Shown here in pieces: positions 1-6,418 of a stretch of DNA of 9,112 bases. Below the pieces are notes generated by a model that did no database searches, was not told the DNA's origin, and saw nothing but the letters and a program-made list of their open reading frames with translations. The translations under genes and the position numbers were made by a program. Position 1 is the stretch's first letter, and each line of letters starts with the position of its first letter. Source of the stretch: JAHFOW01 sp046350595 (GTDB lineage Bacteria > Planctomycetota > Brocadiia > Brocadiales > Brocadiaceae); the NCBI GenBank assembly GCA_046350595.1, contig JAXMAC010000122.1, forward strand, positions 1 through 9,112, written 5' to 3'.

Positions 1-44
1 AATAAAACAATTCCTGTACGAAAAGACCTTTTATTATATGAGAG

Positions 45-78
45 GAGATTGCTTCGGAAAAGACCATCGCAATGACAT
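45..78. repeat. REP-like short palindromic intergenic element
   Basis: The sequence reads GAGATTGCTTCGG, then a short spacer, then CATCGCAATGACA. The ATTGC and GCAAT arms can pair across the spacer. From general knowledge, elements of the form GATTGCTTCG...CGCAATGAC are scattered in many copies through intergenic regions of diverse bacterial genomes. Only one copy is visible here, so its repeat status is inferred from that resemblance. It lies outside any gene, beyond the aconitase terminator. Confidence 0.4.
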
Positions 79-114
79 TGGTACTGTGTACTTTTTTCTG
101 AAACGATATCAAAC

Positions 115-166
115 AAAAAAAGGTTGAGATGGAGTCTTGCTATAGCCTCACATTCCCAACCTTTTT
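115..166 (-). terminator. Rho-independent terminator downstream of aconitase
   Basis: Read on the minus strand, AAAAAGGTTG (plus 157-166) pairs with CAACCTTTTT (plus 117-126). The stem continues inward with two single-base bulges to a GAG/CTC pair. The loop contains GCTATAGC. A run of seven T follows on the minus strand (plus 121-115). It lies about 95 nt past the aconitase stop and no other minus-strand gene intervenes, so it probably ends that transcript. The five T on the plus side could make it weakly bidirectional. Confidence 0.75.
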
Positions 167-239
167 AGTCTTTTGTCCTCTTTTGTATAAGCAAACCATG
201 CGCTCTTGCTTTAAAAAACAAAGAACTTTTCTCACAGAT

Positions 240-261
240 ACTCAATCCCGAAGGATTGAGT
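240..261 (-). other. UUCG-capped RNA hairpin at the aconitase stop codon
   Basis: A perfect 9-bp stem (240-248 with 253-261) encloses a four-base loop. In the minus-strand transcript it reads ACUCAAUCC-UUCG-GGAUUGAGU, which is the C(UUCG)G tetraloop known to be exceptionally stable. Its first base is the last base of the TAA stop. No U-run follows, so it is not a classical terminator. A role as a 3' mRNA-stabilising or processing hairpin upstream of the real terminator is inferred. Confidence 0.6.
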
Positions 262-2189
262 TACTTACTGCTCTGGGCCTGATGGTTCAATAAACCACCG
301 ACACAGAGGATGTCGACTTCACGCGGGGTCAACAAGTGTGTTACGGTTATTTCTTTGTTCTTTGTCACGTTCCTTATAATGAGTTTATCTCCCGACTTTA
401 ATTTGTTCCTGATATCAGGAAGTTCAATGCTGTCTCCCTGGTCAATAACGTTATAGTCGCCCTCATTTTCAAACGTGAGCGGCAGGATGCCAAAATTAAC
501 AAGGTTTGCACGGTGAATTCTGGCAAATGATTTGGTAATGACGGCCTTTACACCTAAATACATGGGCGCCAGCGCTGCATGCTCCCGGCTTGATCCCTGA
601 CCGTAGTTCACCCCTCCGACCAGGAAACCGCCTCCTTTTTCTTTTGCACGTTTTACAAAGTCTTTGTCCACCTTCTCGAAAACAAATTCCGAAATAGCCG
701 GAATATTTGACCGCAGAGGTAAAACCTTTGCACCGGCCGGCATGATATGGTCGGTGGTGATATTATCCCCTACTTTCAAAAGGACGTCTCCTTTTAAGGT
801 TTCAGGCATGGGTTCCTTTTTAGGTAAAGGTTTTATATTGGGCCCCCTGAAAATCGTCACTTCCTCCGGTTTATCGGAAGGCGGAATAATCATGCTATCA
901 TCGATAACAAAACTTTTTGGTTCTTTAATAACGATTTGTTCTCCGAAATCCCTTGGATCAGAGAGAACTCCCTGTATTGCCGTTGCGATTGCTGTTTCAG
1001 GACTGGCCAGATAAACCTGAGCATCAGCCGTCCCACTTCGTCCTTCAAAGTTTCTGTTGAATGACCGCACCGAAACACCACGAGAAGGCGGGGCCTGCCC
1101 CATACCAATACAAGGCCCGCATGCAACCTCAACAAGGCGAGCGCCCGCCTCAATCATAGACGCCAGGGCGCCATTTTTTGCTATCATGTCCAATACCTGT
1201 TTAGAACCCGGTGAAATGGTCAAACTTGCATCAGGATGCACCTTTCGTCCCTTAAGCATCATCGCGGACACCATCAGGTCGTGATATGACGAGTTCGTGC
1301 AACTTCCGATACACACCTGGTGTACCTTAAGACCCTTAATTTCGCTTACTTTGCAAACGTTGTCGGGACTGTGTGGTCTTGCTATTAATGGTTCCAGGGC
1401 AGAAAGGTCAATTTCAACCACCTCATCATACTGCGCATGAGGCTCTGCCTTTAAAGGCTTCCATACATTTTCTCTACCCTGCATCCTGAGGTATTTTTTT
1501 GTTTGTGCATCGCTCGGGAAGATCGATGTGAGCGCCCCTAATTCAGCCCCCATATTAGTAATGGTAGCACGCTCTGTCACACTCAACGTTTTTACCCCGT
1601 CCCCCCCGTATTCAAATATCTTTCCCACCCCGCCCTTTACCGTAAGCCTCCTCAATAATTCCAGTATCACGTCCTTTGCAGTCACCCACGGTTTCAACGA
1701 ACCACTGAGCCTAACGCACACGACTTTTGGCATATTAACATAAAATGGACCGCCTGCCATAGCAATGGCAACATCAAGGCCGCCAGCGCCTATTGCCAGC
1801 ATCCCCAACCCGCCGCATGTAGGGGTGTGACTATCTGAACCCAGCATGGTATCTCCCGGCACTCCAAATCTCTCCAGGTGCACCTGATGACAGATACCAT
1901 TGCCCGGTTTGGAAAAGTAAATACCGTATTTCCCCGCAATGCTCTGAAGAAACAAATGGTCGTCAAAATTTTCAAAACCGGTCTGAAGCATATTGTGATC
2001 AACGTAACTTACCGAAAGTTTAGTCTTTACCCGTGGTATCCCCATAGCCTCAAACTGAAGGTAGGACATTGTCCCGGTTGCATCCTGCGTAAGGGTTTGG
2101 TCAACGGAAATAGCAATTTCATCACCAGGTTTTAGTTTGCCAGATACAAGATGCGAGCTCAAAATTTTTTGTACAATATTTTTCCCCAT
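261..2189 (-). CDS. Aconitate hydratase (Aquifex-type aconitase)
   Basis: The 642-residue protein should interconvert citrate and isocitrate through cis-aconitate, using a [4Fe-4S] cluster in the cytoplasm. The three cluster cysteines are in place: C297 in CIGSCTNSS, and C357 and C360 in ACGPCIGMG. Other aconitase signatures are GSDSHTP (117-123), NRNFEGRSG (378-386) and, in the C-terminal swivel domain, YGQGSSREHAAL (529-540). The length (about 640) and the absence of the long insertions of the 850-900 residue AcnA/AcnB types fit the short putative Aquifex-type family. The reading frame stays open 32 codons further upstream, but that part is low-complexity and reads through a terminator hairpin. 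The ATG at 2189 has an AAAGGAAG ribosome site 5 nt away, so I chose it. Homologous dehydratases (3-isopropylmalate dehydratase, homoaconitase) are the main alternative; the fused single chain favours aconitase. Confidence 0.93.
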   Translation of the reverse strand: MGKNIVQKILSSHLVSGKLKPGDEIAISVDQTLTQDATGTMSYLQFEAMGIPRVKTKLSVSYVDHNMLQTGFENFDDHLFLQSIAGKYGIYFSKPGNGICHQVHLERFGVPGDTMLGSDSHTPTCGGLGMLAIGAGGLDVAIAMAGGPFYVNMPKVVCVRLSGSLKPWVTAKDVILELLRRLTVKGGVGKIFEYGGDGVKTLSVTERATITNMGAELGALTSIFPSDAQTKKYLRMQGRENVWKPLKAEPHAQYDEVVEIDLSALEPLIARPHSPDNVCKVSEIKGLKVHQVCIGSCTNSSYHDLMVSAMMLKGRKVHPDASLTISPGSKQVLDMIAKNGALASMIEAGARLVEVACGPCIGMGQAPPSRGVSVRSFNRNFEGRSGTADAQVYLASPETAIATAIQGVLSDPRDFGEQIVIKEPKSFVIDDSMIIPPSDKPEEVTIFRGPNIKPLPKKEPMPETLKGDVLLKVGDNITTDHIMPAGAKVLPLRSNIPAISEFVFEKVDKDFVKRAKEKGGGFLVGGVNYGQGSSREHAALAPMYLGVKAVITKSFARIHRANLVNFGILPLTFENEGDYNVIDQGDSIELPDIRNKLKSGDKLIIRNVTKNKEITVTHLLTPREVDILCVGGLLNHQAQSSK

Positions 2190-2203
2190 CTTCTTCCTTT
2201 CAC

Positions 2204-2231
2204 AATATAGATAAAAATCACTTCTCTGCAA
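2204..2231 (-). promoter_or_regulatory. Possible aconitase promoter (weak)
   Basis: On the minus strand, TTGCAG (2226-2231) and TATATT (2204-2209) are separated by 16 bp, just downstream of the preceding gene's terminator. The -10 element matches 5 of 6 consensus bases, but the -35 matches only 3. The expected start site near 2197 would fall inside the AAAGGAAG ribosome site, leaving almost no leader. The alternative is that aconitase is expressed by read-through of the terminator at 2237-2273. Confidence 0.25.
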
Positions 2232-2236
2232 CAGGT

Positions 2237-2273
2237 AAAAAAAAAATCCCACCGCTTTTGGCGGTGGGATTTT
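2237..2273 (-). terminator. Rho-independent terminator after the multihaem cytochrome gene
   Basis: TCCCACCGC (2247-2255) pairs perfectly with GCGGTGGGA (2261-2269) around a five-base loop. The stem extends by four A-T pairs on each side, giving about 13 bp. On the minus strand it is followed by ten T (plus 2246-2237), a textbook intrinsic terminator. It sits about 33 nt past the cytochrome stop and under 50 nt before the aconitase start, so it insulates or attenuates between the two codirectional genes. Confidence 0.88.
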
Positions 2274-2305
2274 ATATGAGAACAATTTAAAACATCTTTC
2301 AAATC

Positions 2306-3523
2306 CTAACGATGCGTTGCCTGTGGTTTTAAATACCCGTACCCCCCGAAGAGCAACACATCAATGTTCTGTGGAATAGCAATTTTGCCAAAATTATGCG
2401 ACTTATTTGGACCATGGCAAGACTGACAAGTAACTAAATCCTTGGTAATCAGTCCCTGACTTCTCAGCTCTACTACCTTTCCAAAGATAGATCCCTTACC
2501 CGCATTCAACTGGGCATGATCAGGACCGCCAACATGGCACTTTTCGCAGGCATCGTAAGCCTTTGCTTCAGCTACGGAGAACTTGTGACTTGGATGACAG
2601 GCATCACAACTTCCGCCAATCCTGTCAAATTCGTAAGACAGGCTCATCTTATGACACCCCTTACAATCCTTAATATTCAGCAATTTCGTGCTAATCACAT
2701 CAAAACGACTGGACTGCGCCACTATGTGGCCCTGATTATGCTTACTTTCCTTGAAATCCGCAAATTGACCCTGATGGCATTCGCCGCAGGCGCTTGCAGA
2801 AACATGACCATGCTTTTTAGCAATGATGCGATGGTCATTTCCATGGCAATGAATACACGTCACACCTTTATTAGCGTGTACGCTCTTTGTCCACTCCTTA
2901 ACAACATCAGGTGTGGCCATCTTATGACAGGCAAGGCAGTCTGTTTCTTCGTATGTCCCAAAAGGTTTAATCTTTTTAGCAGCATACGCCTTAAATAAAT
3001 CGCCAGGCATGTGTGGATGTACAACACCAAGGTGGCAATCCGTACATGACAGCTTTTCCGGCTGATTCCCCTGAACCCCATGTTTATTGCTTTTCTGGAC
3101 AAATTCGATATGCGATCTGTCTTTCGTAAAACCCTCAGAGTGGCATCGAACGCAGTTTCCGTTAAGAATCTGCAAGCTATCTTCAGCAATTTCGATAAAT
3201 TCACCATCAGTGTACGCCTGGAATGAATGCATCAAAGAATCGTGTGTACCATCGCTCAGTTTAGCATGAGCATAACCTTTAAGACCTGGTCCCACGTGAC
3301 ACGCATGACAGTTTTCTACATGTTCATTATGGTGCTTCGATGCCTTGAAAGAATCATAATGGATCTTCATTTCATGGCAACTGGCGCAAAATTCACTCTT
3401 CTCTGAATAATGGTATACCTTGCTTAACGTAACGCCAGCGACCACTAATACGATTATGGTGAAGAAGCCTACCAGTTTTTTCCTTCTCTTGATAAATTCC
3501 AATAACTGCTTCAACCGCTCCAT
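2306..3523 (-). CDS. Membrane-anchored 11-haem cytochrome c, NapC/NirT type with heptahaem extension
   Basis: The 405-residue protein has a basic N-terminus, one membrane helix (about 18-38) with no cleavage site, and eleven CXXCH haem sites beginning at residues 46, 72, 124, 160, 196, 223, 246, 287, 306, 326 and 366. The anchor plus the first four sites resembles NapC/NirT/NrfH quinol dehydrogenases. The first site is CASCHEM, the CXXCHXM pattern in which NrfH uses Met as a haem ligand. The remaining seven haems form a C-terminal module whose closest family I cannot name. Haem sites 5 and 8 also have the CXXCHXM form. By family knowledge it would oxidise quinol and pass electrons to a partner outside the cytoplasmic membrane. 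The start has an AGGAGG ribosome site 6 nt upstream. A divergent exported-protein gene lies 336 bp away and aconitase follows after a strong terminator. Neither a catalytic CXXCK site nor an HAO-type catalytic tyrosine motif was recognised. Confidence 0.9.
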   Translation of the reverse strand: MERLKQLLEFIKRRKKLVGFFTIIVLVVAGVTLSKVYHYSEKSEFCASCHEMKIHYDSFKASKHHNEHVENCHACHVGPGLKGYAHAKLSDGTHDSLMHSFQAYTDGEFIEIAEDSLQILNGNCVRCHSEGFTKDRSHIEFVQKSNKHGVQGNQPEKLSCTDCHLGVVHPHMPGDLFKAYAAKKIKPFGTYEETDCLACHKMATPDVVKEWTKSVHANKGVTCIHCHGNDHRIIAKKHGHVSASACGECHQGQFADFKESKHNQGHIVAQSSRFDVISTKLLNIKDCKGCHKMSLSYEFDRIGGSCDACHPSHKFSVAEAKAYDACEKCHVGGPDHAQLNAGKGSIFGKVVELRSQGLITKDLVTCQSCHGPNKSHNFGKIAIPQNIDVLLFGGYGYLKPQATHR

Positions 3524-3859
3524 ACAATACCTCCTAAATCTCCCAGTTTTATAATGAGTGCACTTGTACTCTTTACGCTATTCTTTAAATAATTCTAAAT
3601 TAAAAATTTCTAACAACTTAAAAGATTCAACGCACCTGATATAAAATTAAATATAATCAAAAGTTCGTGAATATTACCACAAAGTTTATTGATGTTCAAG
3701 TCATTTTTTAATTAGCTCTAAAATCTCTTGATCAGAAGAAATTTTAATCATGCACAATAAACGGTCATTCTAAATTAATTGACAAAATCACTACCCTCCT
3801 GTAGAATTTTTTTATAAAAATTTTAGCACAATAAAACTTATCAAAGGAATCTTTTACAC
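3524..3859. other. AT-rich divergent intergenic region
   Basis: These 336 bp separate the divergently transcribed cytochrome gene and the small exported-protein gene. No credible ORF or RNA gene was seen. The right end holds a good plus-strand promoter. Toward the cytochrome I found the ribosome site but no convincing -35/-10 pair on the minus strand. Small dyads such as TTGATGTTCAA (about 3689-3699) and an imperfect inverted repeat at 3556-3571 (GAGTGCACTTGTACTC) could be operator sites. They are short enough to be chance in such AT-rich DNA. Confidence 0.5.
3779..3807 (+). promoter_or_regulatory. Sigma70-like promoter for the small exported-protein gene
   Basis: A perfect -35 TTGACA (3779-3784) is followed after 17 bp by TAGAAT (3802-3807), 5 of 6 bases of the -10 consensus. 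The predicted transcript starts near 3814, giving a leader of about 46 nt that contains an AAAGGA ribosome site (3843-3848) before the ATG at 3860. Confidence 0.65.
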
Positions 3860-4405
3860 ATGAGAAATTACATTAAATACCTGATTTCCGGATTTATCGT
3901 TTTCTATATACCTTTTGCATTTTTTACAGAAAAATCCGCACGGGGACAGCATGCCGGAGGTGGGATTATTGATACTACCAAGCAGCCTGGCACAGACTTA
4001 CCAAGTTTTCACCAATCTTTTGCACCCTACGAAGGCACAACTCCTATTCCATGGATGGATGAAAAACCTAATCCCATCTCAATAAAGGTTACTGAAACAC
4101 TCACCTACGAGATTCCCGTTGAAGAAAAAAAGTTTAACGAGAAGAAATTAACTATCGAAGATCTTGAATTAAAGGAGGTTATTAATAATTCAGAGATTAA
4201 TTTCCATCAGGTGGACTGTTACTATTTTAAAACAGTAAAGCAAACGCAAGTAAGAACCGTTGAGAATCTTACCTGTAAACGGGAAAGAGACGGGACTCAG
4301 TATTGGCTATCAGATGGAAAAAAGTATGTTGAATGGAGCAAGTGGTCAAACTGGGTAACTGAAAAAACGGACCGAAATATCGGTCTGGCAGAAAAGAAAC
4401 CTTAA
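3860..4405 (+). CDS. Small exported protein of unknown function
   Basis: I do not recognise this 181-residue protein. It starts with a signal-peptide-like segment: basic RNYIK, then a hydrophobic core (about 7-22), with possible cleavage near QHA (30-32). The hydrophobic stretch could instead stay as an N-terminal anchor. The mature part is hydrophilic, proline-rich at 43-75 and mixed-charge at 85-110. It has only two cysteines (120 and 139), which could form a disulfide outside the cytoplasm. Near the end is a tryptophan-rich run, WSKWSNW (159-165), a WXXWXXW pattern like that of thrombospondin type 1 repeats, though the cysteine frame of that fold is absent. It has its own promoter and terminator, so it is probably monocistronic. 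Being divergent from the multihaem cytochrome it may be co-regulated with it, which is only inference. Confidence 0.75.
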   Translation: MRNYIKYLISGFIVFYIPFAFFTEKSARGQHAGGGIIDTTKQPGTDLPSFHQSFAPYEGTTPIPWMDEKPNPISIKVTETLTYEIPVEEKKFNEKKLTIEDLELKEVINNSEINFHQVDCYYFKTVKQTQVRTVENLTCKRERDGTQYWLSDGKKYVEWSKWSNWVTEKTDRNIGLAEKKP

Positions 4406-4440
4406 GAGATATTTTAGTCATTATCCATAACACCAAACAT

Positions 4441-4473
4441 AAAAGAGATACAGGGCATGTATCTCTTTTTTTT
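4441..4473 (+). terminator. Rho-independent terminator of the small exported-protein gene
   Basis: AAAAGAGATAC (4441-4451) pairs perfectly with GTATCTCTTTT (4459-4469) around a seven-base loop. The run of eight T (4466-4473) completes an intrinsic terminator 36 nt past the stop codon. It leaves only 54 bp before the next plus-strand gene, so that gene's promoter must lie in this AT-rich spacer or its transcript must come from read-through. Confidence 0.88.
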
Positions 4474-4527
4474 GAGTCTTTATATCTCTATTTATTTTTT
4501 AATATTCGTAGTCTCAAAGGAGGCATA

Positions 4528-6138
4528 GTGAAGTTTATTTATTTTTTCGTTTTATCAACCACATTCGCCCTAACACTGCATTACCCTATTCATGCAAAGG
4601 AGATTAAAAAAGAAGCGCAGACAACTCCTCAAGAAAAAAACGCTTTATCAAAAACAACAAAAGATACCACCCCTGTTTCATACAAAAATAAGCTTTGCCC
4701 CGATTGTAACAGAATATACCCGGGAGATGTTAGTTTTTGCAGTGTCGATGGCAAACAACTTGTTGAATACACAGAACAGGACCTTATTTGTCCAACCTGC
4801 AAAGAAAAAGCTGCTCCCGGAGAAAAATTTTGTAAAAAGGATGGCACACCATTAACAGCGCTAACGTCTCCGGATAAAAAGAACGATAAGCCTGATGTCA
4901 AACTAAATATTGACCTTCCACCCAACGCCACCCTGGAGGAAAAAGTAAAGGCGGCCATGTATCATTACATGGAAGGGAATCGGCTACGTGTAGAAATGGG
5001 AGATATGGAAGCGGCCCTGGAAGAGTACAAAAAGGCAGAGGTATTAAACCCGGAACTCCCCCCCCTCCATTTTCACATGGGAGGAATTTACTGGAAACTG
5101 GGAAACCAACAGGAGGCGCTTGCCCATCTCGATAAATGCAAAAGATTGCTGGAGGCACAGCCTGATGTTTTGAAGGCTGATGAAAGTTATCAAAAAACCC
5201 TTGAAGATGTTAATGTATATATAAACAAATTAGAAAAAGGGTTAAGCCAGGCAGACAAAAAACAGCGTAAAGAAATGACCCTCACCGAAAGAGACATGAG
5301 AATGCAAAAGGCGTTGGACGAAAACCGGGAAAAATGGGTGCGCATGATACTGATACCTGCCGGTAAATTTATTATGGGTTCGGGTGAAGATGAGTTTATT
5401 AAGGAAGAAAGTCCCCAACATGAAGTTTATTTGGATGCATATTATATCGACAAATATGAAGTAACTAATGCACAATACTGGGAATTTATTCAATATATTA
5501 AAAAGACAGGCGACCATAGCAAATGTCACCCCGGAGAACCAAAAGGAAAAGACCACACGCCTGGCACTCCGCATACGGGATGGGATTATCCCTATTATAA
5601 TTACCCGGATTATCCCGTATGTCGTGTGGACTGGTATGATGCCTACGCCTATGCTGCATGGGCAGGCAAGCGTTTACTAACAGAGGCAGAATGGGAGAAG
5701 GCGTCCAGGGGAACTGATGGGAGAAGATTTCCCTGGGGAAATGTATGGGATGTAAAGAAATGTAACTCAGGAACAAATGCCCCTTTAATAGTTGGAAGTT
5801 TTGAACAGGGAAATAGCGTTTATGGATGTGCAGACATGTCAGGCAGCGTCTCCGAGTGGTGCAGCGATTGGTACCATCCTGAGTATTATCAAAATACCCC
5901 CACCATGAACCCAAAAGGTCCTGAAAACAGCACTGGCGTTCGCATAATAAAGGGGGGTTCTTTATTTGCTCCTTATGTATACAAGATGAGGTGTGCTGTA
6001 AGGATGTTCGGCAAGCTGGAAGAAAGAAACAAGAGTATAGGCTTTCGTTGTGCCAAAGATTATAAGCCAGAACCGGAGACAACAATTAAAGAGGCAAATA
6101 AATCAGCAACTATGGACAACAAAAAGACGGATAAATAG
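4528..6138 (+). CDS. Exported zinc-ribbon/TPR/FGE-sulfatase-domain protein, probably non-catalytic
   Basis: The 536-residue protein starts at GTG, 4 nt after a strong AAAGGAGG ribosome site (4516-4523). The signal peptide is about residues 1-23, with likely cleavage after PIHA. Next come two zinc-ribbon-like units of the form CXXC...FCXXDG (C57, C60, C71 and C88, C91, C102), then TPR-like helices (about 140-210), a charged coiled-coil-prone linker (215-268) and an FGE-sulfatase (SUMF1/PF03781-type) domain (269-511). Hallmarks of that domain are IPAGKFIMGS, YYIDKYEVTNAQYWEF, GKRLLTEAEWEKASRG, FPWGN, MSGSVSEW and GFRCA. True formylglycine-generating enzymes use a cysteine pair just after the KGGS motif; here that stretch reads SLFAPYVYKMR with no cysteine, so oxidase activity is unlikely. 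A structural or ligand-binding role at the cell envelope is inferred. Its promoter was not identified. It is convergent with the TPR gene pair downstream. Confidence 0.88.
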   Translation: MKFIYFFVLSTTFALTLHYPIHAKEIKKEAQTTPQEKNALSKTTKDTTPVSYKNKLCPDCNRIYPGDVSFCSVDGKQLVEYTEQDLICPTCKEKAAPGEKFCKKDGTPLTALTSPDKKNDKPDVKLNIDLPPNATLEEKVKAAMYHYMEGNRLRVEMGDMEAALEEYKKAEVLNPELPPLHFHMGGIYWKLGNQQEALAHLDKCKRLLEAQPDVLKADESYQKTLEDVNVYINKLEKGLSQADKKQRKEMTLTERDMRMQKALDENREKWVRMILIPAGKFIMGSGEDEFIKEESPQHEVYLDAYYIDKYEVTNAQYWEFIQYIKKTGDHSKCHPGEPKGKDHTPGTPHTGWDYPYYNYPDYPVCRVDWYDAYAYAAWAGKRLLTEAEWEKASRGTDGRRFPWGNVWDVKKCNSGTNAPLIVGSFEQGNSVYGCADMSGSVSEWCSDWYHPEYYQNTPTMNPKGPENSTGVRIIKGGSLFAPYVYKMRCAVRMFGKLEERNKSIGFRCAKDYKPEPETTIKEANKSATMDNKKTDK

Positions 6139-6195
6139 CCGATTTATGCTTTTAATATGACAACGTACTATATGCTTCAAAGTGCATAGAAACTT

Positions 6196-6228
6196 AACCC
6201 TGACAGTGTTTTAAACCCTGTCAGGGTT
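6196..6228. repeat. Palindromic intergenic element, possible bidirectional terminator
   Basis: AACCCTGACAG (6196-6206) and CTGTCAGGGTT (6218-6228) form a perfect 11-bp stem with an 11-nt loop. The right half (6214-6228) is itself a near-palindrome, AACCCTG-T-CAGGGTT. It lies in the 280-bp gap between convergent genes (6139-6418), where a terminator is expected, but no strong T-run follows on either strand. CCTGACAG/CTGTCAGG palindromes resemble dispersed repeats of other genomes, which is an inference from memory. The rest of the gap shows only a weak TGCAGG/CCTGCA dyad (6323-6351) and no credible gene. Confidence 0.55.
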
Positions 6229-6418
6229 GTTTCATTGAGAGGCTCTTTTCCGAACTCCCCGTTTTCACAAGAGAATTGATTGCGGCTTCGCTGCGCTATG
6301 GGACCATATTGGTAAAAATATATGCAGGGCGTAATACAACATGCACCTGCACAACACAGAAATTCCAACCATAACTGCTTGCACAGGCATCAAGCCAGCA
6401 GGTTTGAGTTACCTTGTG

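Noticed and set aside
664..1284. Open frames opposite or out of frame within aconitase (664-1014, 890-1153, 1057-1284)
   Set aside because: They overlap a strongly conserved enzyme, show no family motif and have no ribosome site of note.
2190..2285. A 32-codon N-terminal extension of the aconitase frame
   Set aside because: It reads through the terminator hairpin of the previous gene, is low-complexity, and lacks the ribosome site that the ATG at 2189 has.
2516..2998. A 160-codon plus-strand frame inside the cytochrome gene
   Set aside because: It is antisense to the haem-motif-rich gene. Its composition is that expected from reading CXXCH codons backwards.
3689..3699. TTGATGTTCAA as an FNR/CRP-type operator
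   Set aside because: The half-site spacing is 3 nt rather than the 4 nt of an FNR box, and such a short dyad is expected by chance in this AT-rich spacer.
5498..6085. A 195-codon minus-strand frame inside the FGE-domain gene
   Set aside because: It lies opposite a clear domain, has no recognisable motif and is rich in Cys/His as a shadow of the coding strand.
6177..6368. A 63-codon minus-strand frame in the convergent gap
   Set aside because: It reads through the palindromic element and has no ribosome site or family resemblance.
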